Of a DNA stretch of 64,000 nucleotides, positions 37,401-48,200 are shown in pieces. Source of the stretch: Stenopsyche tienmushanensis (Eukaryota > Arthropoda > Insecta > Trichoptera > Stenopsychidae); contig WACJ01000299.1 of the NCBI GenBank assembly GCA_008973525.1, positions 248,001 to 312,000 of the forward strand. Reading direction: 5' to 3'. The position numbers and the translations under genes are program-made. Within the stretch, counting starts at the first letter, position 1. Each line of letters starts with the position of its first letter. The notes under the pieces are model-generated. The model was not told the origin of the DNA. It searched no databases and was given only the letters and a program-made list of their open reading frames with translations.

Positions 37401-38515
37401 AATATTGCCATCGGATCGAAGATTCCACTCGAATAGTTCTGAAGAATCTTTCCCGAAGATAATATTCGTTTTCGTCCATTCAACCAGCGTCCCCCGTTAT
37501 GGGGATGAAAAGAGTTTCAAACAATGGGCGGAATGTGTGGGGAATTCGGCAAAAGTATTAAGATTTAATCTGAAGTTTCATCGACTCACATATACATACG
37601 TACGATATATAAATAAGGAGGGAATCAAATTGAAAGAGACAACATCGTTATTTATTAATATTAAATTCAGTGAAAGTTGCTCAGGTAAGCACTTAAGGGA
37701 AGACGGCCTGACCTTTTGTTCACAGGTGTGTTCTCCAATGATAACGCACATCCATAACAATGATTGCGATACTATAGTGCAAGGGTGGAACCCGTCCCAC
37801 CCTCCTGTATAATCTTTACTTATCACCCTTTTCTACTCGTCCTTTGAACCCTCTTAAAGAGCCCGGGAAGACATAGAAAAGTAACTAGAGAGAGATGATT
37901 CTGCATTTGACTAATGTGAAAAGACGAAGGAATTCTTGCAGCATCAAAAAGATGAAAATATAGACTTTAAAACATCAATTCTTACACTTTTCATTTAACA
38001 AAAGGCACCATCATCTTGTATTTTAACAAATATAACTATACAAACGAAGCAGGATATAATATTTTCAGAACGTGTCCCAATCATTTTTAGAACTATCTCA
38101 ACTCAGATAAAAATAACCCATTGCGTACAAAGTCGCCCGCTTACAAAATAGACGTGTGGGAGGAATAATTTTCCGCGAAATTAGATATTCAAATATTCCG
38201 ACTAAGAATCATAAACTTTCAGAAGCCTATTTAACAGGGTGAGGTCAAGAGTCATGAACATGGAAACAAGCTAAATTCAGAATAACAACCCTCACTGGAA
38301 AAATCGCTATTCGAAGAAGTGGATCTTCACAATTGGCTTGCCTTTGATATTGAAGATTTCGTAAGATTTTCAATGACAAGAATTCTTGATTTAATTTGCT
38401 TACCCTATGATATTAGTGAATTTTAGATTATTTATGTCGGTCAAATAAATTTTAATTTAAAAAGCTTTTTTGATAATATAATCACGAATCATTGAGTTAC
38501 AAGAACTATAATAAG
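31496..38515. other. Seven kilobases without recognisable genes
   Basis: No frame here resembles a known protein. CpG-containing islands occur at about 33000-33520, 35400-35660 and 36300-36570. The 150-codon frame at 37360-37812 shows no motif and low codon bias; its reverse strand is also open over 37578-37826. An 18-bp perfect palindrome lies at 34860-34877. Confidence 0.6.
34860..34877. repeat. 18-bp perfect palindrome
   Basis: TATGACTTATAAGTCATA is its own reverse complement. Flanking GTGTTTAAATA and TAAACAC extend the symmetry imperfectly. Function unknown; may be chance in AT-rich DNA. Confidence 0.5.
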
Positions 38516-38516
38516 T

Positions 38517-39172
38517 AATCCCGGGTTCCCAGATCCCGAACAGTTTTTAATGCTCATGAATCCCGGGATTAGTAAACGTAATCTCGAAAAATTCACACGA
38601 TGAAGGCTACTAAATCGAGACATTCTCGCCGAAATCTGGACGCTTGGAAACACTGGCGTAACTACTGATTGGCGAGCTTAGGCGACGCCTGAGGAGCAAT
38701 AGCTGTCTAATCTATGTATACATATATAAAGTACATATATGTTTCAAATTGTTATATTAACGTTTCCCCACCGGTGATGTATTTACTACACCTCGACTCT
38801 GATACTGGGAACATCGATATGAAATATAATAGATACGGGGTTCAGAACTTTTGTATTCCTCCGTAATATAATTACGAATCACGTCATAGTATTATAGTAT
38901 AAAAGTATTCATCTGCAGCGACGGAAATAAATAATTTGTCGGGAAATCGGGAATTTTGCGAGTTTTAGTCCGTGTCTCTGCAGAAAGGAATTTTAGTTAG
39001 ATATTATTTAACTAGCATTTAAATATCTGATGACGATACCTCCAACGAATGTGGAGGCTGAGCGTGCATTTTCAACAGCAAGTATCCTGGCTTCCAAAAT
39101 CAGATCCAGACTAAATGACGAAGACACTCGATGCTTCAATGTTACTTCGGGCATATTTTCAAAATAATATTT
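38517..39172 (+). mobile_element. hAT element, copy 2, truncated
   Basis: Homologous to 4369-5359 in reverse orientation. It covers subterminal AATCCCGGGATT motifs, the 'ctactaaatcgagacat' and 'gcgacgcct' region, the ACATCACCGGTG-like block and the hAT C-terminal remnant. Homology fades just after the stop codon at 39167, so the other terminus is lost, and the left terminus is degraded. No target duplication is recognisable. Confidence 0.85.
39030..39167 (+). pseudogene. hAT transposase C-terminal dimerisation domain remnant
   Basis: A short open frame reads PPTNVEAERAFSTAS, then ASKIRSRLNDED, and ends at TAA 39165-39167. It has the same signature as at 4616-4766 and shares the 'CFNVTSGIFS' tail with the copy at 44747-45298. 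Only the end of the transposase is left. Confidence 0.85.
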
Positions 39173-41551
39173 AAATTTTTTCGTTGATGTTTGATTTGAA
39201 TCCACGAGCTTGATTTGATGTTTGATGATCTTGGGATCGACATATGAACCATGAGCCTGATCAATGTATATTATGATTGTACTAATAAACGTATCACGTG
39301 TATCATAGCTTAAATAATTCATGTATAGCAATATTTCGCTATTTTACACAGTACAGTTTTTTTTTACAGAAAAACTGAACTAAGAAGAATAAAAACCTTA
39401 TAGTATAGCAGACAGTGGAAGCATCCGAATAGTGAGAATTCCAATTAAGAGTGCGAATCTAACTAGGATTGTATAGAAATTAATGCTGGGTCGTTATTAT
39501 AAATTTCGTAATATAAGCAAAAACGTGAAGTTCGTTTATTCTTTCAGCCATTTAAATTTGTAATTACAATGACTTAAATGTAATAATTTCGCATTTTTAT
39601 ATATAGGTCGGAATTTAAAATATTTCAGGCTTTACTATACATAAAATATAGAGAAATATACGATTTAAATTTAAATGGAAAACATAGAAGTTCGCGTATT
39701 TTTTTATTTAAAAAAATAAAATAAGAGGCTGGGCGTGCACCATTAGGGGAGAGTACCATTTTAATTATTCAAAGGCTTTATGATTTGGAAAAAATAAGTG
39801 TTTCGCAATTTTTTTTATAGGATCAATCTTCAAAGAAATAAAGAAGGAAGAAAAATCATTGCAAGCCATTAAATATTTCACAAATGCGACGCCTTATATC
39901 GTATTCCCGGAAGGACACTTTTAAGGCTTCACGCTAAAGATCCTTTATGCGAGTATTAATGTGAATAACGAGCGTATAAAAATGAGCTCCTGAGACAATT
40001 CGCGTCGATTCGCGTCCCCCGTTTATTTATTCAAATGAAGCGTTTTCACATTAATGTGGATTCACTAAACAATGTAAGTGTATAAACGGTTGATACCGCG
40101 GGTGGCGGAATTGAAACGGAGACACTCTCGTTTGCGCGTTTGTTTGATTTGAGTGGAAAATTAATATCACTGTCAACAAACTGAATAACTGGGGATCAGT
40201 TCCTGACAGGAGGTATGACGTATGTCTAATTACGTCGCTCGCATGCCGTTTTATTTCCGAATCGACTCCCGAAATTCGGGCACCCCTTGTCGCCCGGAAC
40301 GGGGTGGCTGTCCTTGGCGAAACCACGCGAATTTGTTCTCTCGCAGATCTATTAATTTATACGAGCACACCTGAACTCGATGAACGACAACCACCCTTAG
40401 ATGGCTCCATGGTACACCTACGCCCATGTCTGACGTATCTGATTACGTGCTTCGTATAGCGTTACGTTTGAAAGCGGATAGTTTGAAGCGGGATTTTAAC
40501 CGAATGTAAATAATTAATATGGTATTTTATAAAATTCTACCTTGTTAATTAGACCTTCGAAATGGGCGCACAAATAACTCCTCTGATGTGTGAAATCTGA
40601 GCAAATATTTTTCGACGTCATTTAAGATTAAGTATTAAATTATCTTTTTGTAATTATTGCACAACTAAAGCAAAATACATAGAAAATAATTTAGATCAAA
40701 ATCAGATGAAAGCAAATAAAGTGCAAACGCACCCTATCCAATGCCATCATTGAGCTTTATTTGTTTAAAACATGTAACCAGTCATGTAATGAATACTGCC
40801 TAGTTCGTACATTATTTGACCTAAATAGTATATCATAATAATTCTAGAGAATATTTAAACATGTTATACAAGTAAATAATCATTCAAAATAGATTTTTGT
40901 GCAAAAAATGACAATTATTTGATCGCTTTATTATTCAAAGGAACGAAATTTAAAGCCCGTATTTGTCAAAATGAAATTGAATTCAGCATGAACATAAGTT
41001 TTTAGGTGTTGACCGACCCTTATTTTGAAGGGTCGGTCTTTCTTTATGTATACAATGCTTAATTATAGACTGTCGGTATAATTGAAAGAAGATATATTAA
41101 CAGCATAAATATTGTATAAGTATAGGAAAAAAATAAATATTATATGGCAGAAATAAAAGCACCCTTTTAGGATCATATTGGATTTATTTTTACATGGGGA
41201 AATACATCCATGATCATGGTTCATTAACTACTCAAAAAATACACGGTATACTTACAAACTGTGTCTAGCATACCAATAAAATAAAATGTGCTTAGAATAA
41301 ATATTCACATTAATTAACTATAAACGATATACGTTGATTTTGGAGAGAAAGAGACGGAGAAGTCCCGATAGATAAGTGAATCTGTATGGATGATAAGTGG
41401 CGGACATACAAATATGGCATCTAAGTTTATGATGATTTAAAATTAGCTCACTACTCAAAGGGTTGACAAAGATGTGTCCTAATCTCGCAACAGAAAGAAA
41501 TGTTGAAAAGGAGTGTGTAGAAATAGTTGAAGAAAAATCTATGTAATGCTT
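39173..41551. other. Noncoding stretch
   Basis: AT-rich with an island at about 39990-40460. A 91-codon minus-strand frame (40051-40326) has no recognised motif. An 11-bp perfect hairpin lies at 41011-41038. Confidence 0.55.
41011..41038. repeat. Short perfect hairpin
   Basis: GACCGACCCTT and AAGGGTCGGTC form an 11-bp stem around a 6-base loop (ATTTTG) and are followed by TTTCTTT. GC-rich compared with its surroundings. No gene lies beside it. Confidence 0.6.
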
Positions 41552-41555
41552 TTAA

Positions 41556-42088
41556 CCTGTTCGAGGAGCGAGCAAATTTAAAATCGATGAAGTCGTTGAT
41601 GTCATAATCGCTTTACGCCGATTACTTTCTGTCAGCTCCTAATCAGCGTAAGACAATCTTCAATTGTAAATGAACACTTGATAGTGTATACAAGACCACG
41701 TCATTTCTTTACATAAACAATGCACAAAAAATCGATTCATTTGCTCCTCTTTTAGAAGGAAATGATAATTGAACAAAGACTCATTCAACACGCAGAGAAG
41801 AACGGCAAGCAGTTAAATAAACAAACACTCTCGATAACACACAATATTCGGTCGTTTCATTGCGTAAACAAATAACACACTTGAAATCGTAATCATTATA
41901 AGTCAATAAATTTGGGCTTAACGATCTATACAATCATGCGATGCATGTGAGGAAGCTATCCGTCTCAGTCTCCCGAACTGCGCTAAGGTCTCTCTTTCTC
42001 TGTCTGTCTCCGAGCTTCAATGTGCAAGAGTGCTCTTTTTGGGACATGAGAATTCGGACATACATGTATGTCGATGCTCCCCAACAGC
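41556..42088. mobile_element. Nonautonomous TTAA-target (piggyBac-type) element, copy 2
   Basis: Flanked by TTAA at 41552-41555 and 42089-42092. The ends form an imperfect inverted repeat: CCTGTTCGAGGAGC on the left against GCTGTTGGGGAGC on the right strand. About 470 bp (41570-42040) are nearly identical to copy 1 at 2909-3438. A perfect 16-bp palindrome (GACATACATGTATGTC) sits close to the right end. No coding capacity. The similar length (533 against 530 bp) in two unrelated places supports these boundaries. Confidence 0.8.
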
Positions 42089-42092
42089 TTAA

Positions 42093-44333
42093 TATTAAAT
42101 AAAGTTCGAATAATTTTAATACATCCGTTACTTTAATTTTATATTTCTTAAAACTGAAAACCTGTTTCGTTCGAAAACCGATATGAAGAAGCTGTAAACA
42201 GTTTTTACTCTTTTACATCAGACAATACTAACTTCTGCAGTAAAATCAAGTGATCGTAAGAAAATATAATAATGTGTGATAAAAAGGTCCCTCTTAAAAA
42301 GGCATCAATCAATTTTGGGTGTGGATTAAAGTCGATGCGTCTGTCACAGCGTTTTCAGTTTAAAAATACCACAATTGAAAAATGGTTCAATCTAAATCAA
42401 AGTACCATTTATATTTGAAGTTCAATGTTAGTCTACTCGAAAGATTAGACAGGGTCTGAGAGTTACAAATTAAATTATTGGATCAATATGAATACAGATT
42501 GCTTCAAGTGTGTGAACAATCACTTTGGCGAAGAGTCCATTATGGAAACCAAAGATGAAGATAAATTGCTTCGCACTCGATTTGTTGTAGATAAATACAA
42601 CAATAATAGAAACAAATGTGTCTAAAGCAACTGTGTATACACAGTGTGCGATATATTTTGTTTGATTAAGAATTGGTAAATTACTGTAAAACGGTAATTG
42701 TTCTTCGTTCCCGCTTTCGCTCGCGATTTGTCGACAATAAAGAAGCAAATTGGGGTTTAAATGGGTAACTAAGAGCGAAGTTTCCAAAGTTGCTGACGCA
42801 TAAAGGAAAATGCGCCAGCGCTGTAAACATATTTACGAATGTATTTTCACGTGCAAAATATGAGGCAAATTGAGAATAAAGCTCCACGTGTGGGTGAATC
42901 AGATGTAATCCGATGTTAATTGGGTCTATTTAGGTGCAATCCAAATATTCATTAATGGAAAGCACTTTGCCTTTACTATCAAATTCAGCGCGTTTGTTCA
43001 GGCTCAACAAATAAAAGCATTAGACGTAATGAAACTTTTTGCTTTCAGAATGTTCAAATAATCTTACACAATACACCGTTTGTGCCGAGCACTAATGCGA
43101 TGGGAAGCTTCGACGTCTTTGGATCAGTCGTTATGGCGAAACCGAAGAAGTGACATGTGTTGTTAATGCCACGCACAATGGCGCCGAACAATGGGATAAA
43201 ATATGTCGTTTAGATCTCGAGTCGAATGAGGCGTTTATGCCTGAAAAATGGAAGAACAAAAAAATCTTTATGTAAAATCTCTCTGAAAAATATAATATCT
43301 CTCTGTTGCACACGACGTACCGTAGAAGCAAGAAAACAGTCAATAGATTCTCGTGGGTTGCGTAGCAAAAAAAGGAAAAGATTCACATTATAAAGACGTC
43401 ATTTCAGAACAATGGCGTCTGAGAGGAGATAAAACAGAGAAAAACAGGAAGAAGAGGGCAGAAACGCCATTACGGTACACATGTTAGTCTTATACATGTA
43501 AGTGCTCTTTTCGCTTTTTTGCCGGGGAGTGTTTTTCTTTAATTAGACGAAAATAACACACTTTTCTTGTGTGCGCAGGATGTTCGTTTGACGTACCTAG
43601 AATATGAATGATATTTACATGGTCCTTTTTTCGAAGTGCGCGGGCACACGGACGAGAGCAGAAAGGATTTACAAAACAACCAGATTAATTTTCATTATAC
43701 AAACAAACAAAATGATAGATCCAACGTAATTTAGTTCCCGTATTCTTCCCTCATTCGTTTACGTCCCCCGGTTACGTAGCCGAGGGCTTGCCCTCGCATT
43801 TTTTACGTTTGCTTTATGCGGCTACATTTAATTATCCCAATACTTTATCTCCTCAGCTCGGTGTATGTATGTGTCACATTGTGTTTTTCTCTTTTTTTAA
43901 CGAGATCCTGGCGTGGATTTAACGAGATTTTCATTGGTGCGGGACAAATGAAAAAATAATACGTTATAAGGCACGAAATATTTTGCACAATGGGAGCAAA
44001 ATAAGGGATTAAAAATGAACGCTAATTAAATTGCAACAAATACATTCCAGACAAATCTAGTTAAATTTAAGCAATGAAAAAATAAGACAATCCATCAAAT
44101 ATATTTCAAGTATAAAATCATTTGAAATTATCATTCTAAAACAGACTTGAATTAGAGTTAACCACCGCGAGCGAAATATTGAGACTTTTTAAAACTAACG
44201 TTATCGTATAAGTAAATTAAATAAATAATACATTTGAATTCCCCATGATTTGTCGCTAATAGTTTTAGAGCAACGAAAAATAAGCTAAACATCTCTTTCT
44301 GGTATAAAAACAAACGTTTTTTGTCGAATTACC
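42093..44333. other. Noncoding stretch
   Basis: AT-rich with islands at about 42690-43240 and 43740-43870. No protein-like frames or transposon ends recognised. Confidence 0.55.
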
Positions 44334-44471
44334 ATGAAAACTATAATACAAGGCGATGAAAAACGTCAAGTTGAATATCAAGCAGCAATTTATTTTGAAT
44401 TTCTTGAAATAGATCAAACAATTACAGCAGTATTAGTCAACAATAAAAGCAAATTAAATAAGAGCTCATAA
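44334..44471 (+). pseudogene. Short, internally deleted mariner transposase scrap
   Basis: A 45-codon open frame contains QGDEKRQVEY, resembling the mariner 'T-G-D-E-K-W-V-x-Y' motif with the first catalytic Asp. Only a few residues later comes YFEFLEIDQTITA, resembling 'Y-F-E-L-L-x-x-x-Q-T-I-T-A'. The nucleotide sequence around caattacagcag matches the mariner at 10270-10290. The order is right, but about 35 residues are missing between the two blocks. Confidence 0.45.
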
Positions 44472-44655
44472 GAAAAATTATCAGTTTTTAGTCAACTACA
44501 AAAAAAACATTAGGATCAGGTTTAAAACTTTCTACCCCGTATCTTTTGATTGTTGTTTTTTTTAGGTTCTTTTAACTCTTTTTATTCCATGTGAGTAATT
44601 GAATTTGCAACAATAATTTCGCTACTCACTCATAGATTCTCTCCTCTCTTACCTT

Positions 44656-44731
44656 TCCAAATAATCCTATCCTTACTTTACACGCATGGAAGGCAATGGG
44701 AAACCACCACATTAAATCTATTCCCTAGTAC
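44656..44731 (-). repeat. 'GTGGTGGTTTCCCAT' dispersed repeat, copy 2
   Basis: Reverse complement matches 23463-23537. It ends about 15 bp before the truncated hAT copy, so the two may have been joined by insertion of one next to the other. Confidence 0.65.
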
Positions 44732-44746
44732 ACTCCTTCGGAGAGA

Positions 44747-45298
44747 AAATTGAAAATATGCCCGAAGTAACATTGAAGCATCGAGTGTCTTCGTCATTTA
44801 GTCTGGATCTGATTTTGGAAGCCAGGCAACTTGCTGTTGAAAATGCACGCTCAGCCTCCACATTCATTGGAGGTATCGTCATCAGATATTTAAATGCTAG
44901 TTAAATAATATCTAAGTAAAATTATTTTCTGCTGAGACACGGACTAAAACTCGCAAAATTCCCGATTTCCCGACAAATTATTTATTTCCGTCGCTGCAGA
45001 TGAATACTTACATACTATAATACTTTGATGTGATTCGTAATTATATTGTGGGGGAATACAAAAATTCTGAAGCCCGTATCTATTATATTTCATATCGATA
45101 TTTCCATTATTAGAGTCGAGGTGTAGTAAATACATCACCGGTAAGGAAATGTTAATATAACAATTTGAAAAACATATATGTACTGTATATATGTATACAT
45201 AGATTAGACAGTAACTGCCCCTAGGCGTCGCCTAAGCTCGCCAATTAGTAGATTTCGACGGGAATGTCTCAATTTAGTAGTCTTTGTCGTGTATTATG
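44747..45298 (-). mobile_element. hAT element, copy 3, truncated at both ends
   Basis: Same orientation as copy 1 (4369-5359). It includes the C-terminal transposase remnant on the minus strand (about 44752-44893, reading NVEAERAFSTAS and KIRSRLNDED) and the internal block up to 'aatgtctcaatttagtag'. Both terminal inverted repeats and the ATCCCGGGAT subterminal repeats are missing. The coding remnant has lost its stop at the junction near 44750. Confidence 0.85.
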
Positions 45299-48200
45299 CT
45301 AATTACGAATTTAACGAATTTGGGTTTTTGTTCCTTCACAAAGTGCATGCAAACGACAAGACAAATACGCGATTAGTTTCAGTCCGAGTTTTAACTGAAA
45401 TAAATGGTTTTCTAGTATGTGATACACTAATTATATGAACTCACTGCAAATTAGTTAATCGAATAATTTGTAACGCTTTAATATCTATCGCAGCAAATAT
45501 TGCTTCTATAAATATATTACAAGTTCTTAGATGTTCAATTTCCGCATCGTTTCAATATCTAATATTATGAGTACATGATCCTCATTCATCCGTGATGCAT
45601 AATCAGCTTACGGAACACGGTTGGTCGTACTGAAAATTTACTTTGGCGAACGAAGCACACAAACAGTTTCCCGGTTAATAATGCTTCTCTGTGAAGCCAA
45701 AATCCTACTGCAACTCAAATATGAAATTTAATAAAATCAGTCACAAAAATTCAGGTACCAAAAATGGCGTGTTGCGGATAAAAGCCTCCATGGAATATTT
45801 AAGGGCGATACTTACTGGCCGATTAAACCTTTCTTTTTGCTAGGCACATCTGAAGACGTTACAAATTCAACCGCTCTTAAATAATGAAAAGCAGCGCGTA
45901 CGCCGAAATAGTTGGAGCGCTACTTGTTTTTCCATCCCATGAAGCTTTAAGGGCTTTTTTCGTTGGACCTTTTGCCTTATAGCTTTTGCTCCCAAAGTGT
46001 CCAAAGTGAAAACTTTTACGGGCAGAGTGCGAATTTGATGTCAGTTTAATTGTTACCTGAGGGACTCTACATCTTTTTTACGAGCACCAGTTTACCGCGC
46101 TGGGTGTGAACTCGGGTCGCACACAAACATTATTTACTTACGAACCAAACCCCCATCGGGGGACCAACTGCTCCTTCAATGGATTATATCGAACGCTGTT
46201 TTTTTATGGCAGATCAATATAATTTCACCGGTTTACGGCTCACTGAACAGTATAGGATTTGGGAACGAACTTGAAAGCAAATATTTTATTTTTTCACGTT
46301 CCCCTTTGAAAATTATGTTCATTAATAAATCATGCTAAAATTGACCCATTTGTAATTAGTACGTCCCATCAAAATATGGCATATTAGAATTTATTCAAGT
46401 ATACATTTAATACTTATTTGGGTTTTATTTTATTTTAGAATTTTCGCATTTGTAGACAAAGTTATTTTGTGCGAATTTATCAAATAGTCGAACATTCGAA
46501 TGCAGCTTTTTAAATATATATCCCCATGGGGTTATAAAAAGGTAGCGTCTTGAGTAAACTGCTCTTTGCAAGACACGAGGTCACGAAACCGTTAACGGTT
46601 ACACGTGAATGCTTCACGTGTTTTCTTTTACCGCAAAAAATCAGTTACCGCAAGAGTTACGAAGTTTACCCCCGTTTAATTATATCTTGGGGGTTAATGG
46701 TACTTCTCCGTCGACGAAATAAATGGAAAAGAATTTTAAAGTCATTGCTTAAATATTTATTCGCAGAAATAAATGCACCCCTGTGGAATGAAAGTGATTG
46801 AAGAGGCGGTGTTGGAAATATTTAATTGATTGGATACAAAAAGTTTAAAAAGTGCCAATAAATTATTCAATTATTGAATAGAGAACGATCAGAAGATCAA
46901 TAAGAAATGAAGAAAAAAAAGCCTTAAAATGCATTTTTAAAGTGAAAAGCGATGAAAAATTATAACGATATCGATATTATAGAAAAACTTTAAAAGCTAA
47001 ATTGGTTTGAATACCAAATCAATTTTCATATGTGGAAAAACTTAATAAAGTAAAATAACATAAGAGCCCAAAGGAAAATATTTTTTCTCGGATTCGAAAT
47101 AAAATTTATGCTATACATGGACAAAAGTTTATGGAAATTTACAACACAGAGCTCTTTTTACTTTAAAGCGTGTGATTTTTTTTCAGAGAAGGAAGACAAT
47201 CATATAGCTTATATCGACTATACAATTGTTTACGCTTTTTTACCACAACAACGCTTCAGGCCACGGTCTTTGCTCATAAGTCATTACGGTGAAGTAGAGA
47301 GAAACCCTTTCTTATCACGGATTTCCAAACAAAAAGCGACCTTTAATATACCGCACACGACCGAATATCTGTAACTTTGATCACTTTTTATGTTCTTCAT
47401 AAATCCTATATGAAGGACAAAATGGAAAATACTAAAATATAAACAAAATATCGATTGTGATACATAGGAATTTTCTATGATAGACCGAAAAACAGCACGC
47501 AAATGTTAGATTTTATATTATTTTAATATCCCTAGATTTCTCATAACATAATTTTTATTCAAAATATTAATATAATCTCTTATATCATTTATACAAATGT
47601 GAAAAACTTATTTTATCAGTACCAATACATTGATTGATATACAGAAAAAAGATTTGCTGAAAATATCATCCATAATTTATACATCTTTTTATTTAAAAAT
47701 ACATACAACATGTGTTACAAAACAAAAGGATTTTTTATGTAGGGGTGGGGGAGGAGAAATCCCTTAAATATTTTATCGGGCACCGTCACGTATTTCAAAA
47801 CAATATATCTGATAGTTGGGAACGCACGAATCCCGTAAGTGTTCCTTGGCAAAGCCCAAATAAGGAAGGCAGAAGCTTAGTACGGTTCCAAAGAAGATTT
47901 TCTCAGTGAAAAGTTTACAGGGGAGAACCGATGTCAAGGGTTGGGGGAAAACCCCACAGATTCCCGGCTTCGAAAGATTAACTTTGCTCACTCGAACGTG
48001 CCTGGCCAGATATCAAAATAGTCCAGAGCTCGCCCGGTTTCCTGTTATCCAGGAAAATCTAAAGCCTATGAAGCAAAGCAAGATAAAAGAGCGTTAAGTT
48101 CGTTTAACTCAGCTTTACATAAAATATTCCGGCGAGGTTCAAAACTTGCTCTCTTCTAATATGCCCCGAACGAAAGCCATTCGAATGCACGTCTCATTGC

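Noticed and set aside
37360..37812. 150-codon plus-strand open frame
   Set aside because: No domain, and the minus strand is open across 37578-37826 as well. Composition gives no coding signal.
39008..39331. 107-codon minus-strand open frame
   Set aside because: It is the antisense of the hAT C-terminal remnant, whose true reading frame is on the plus strand (VEAERAFS motif).
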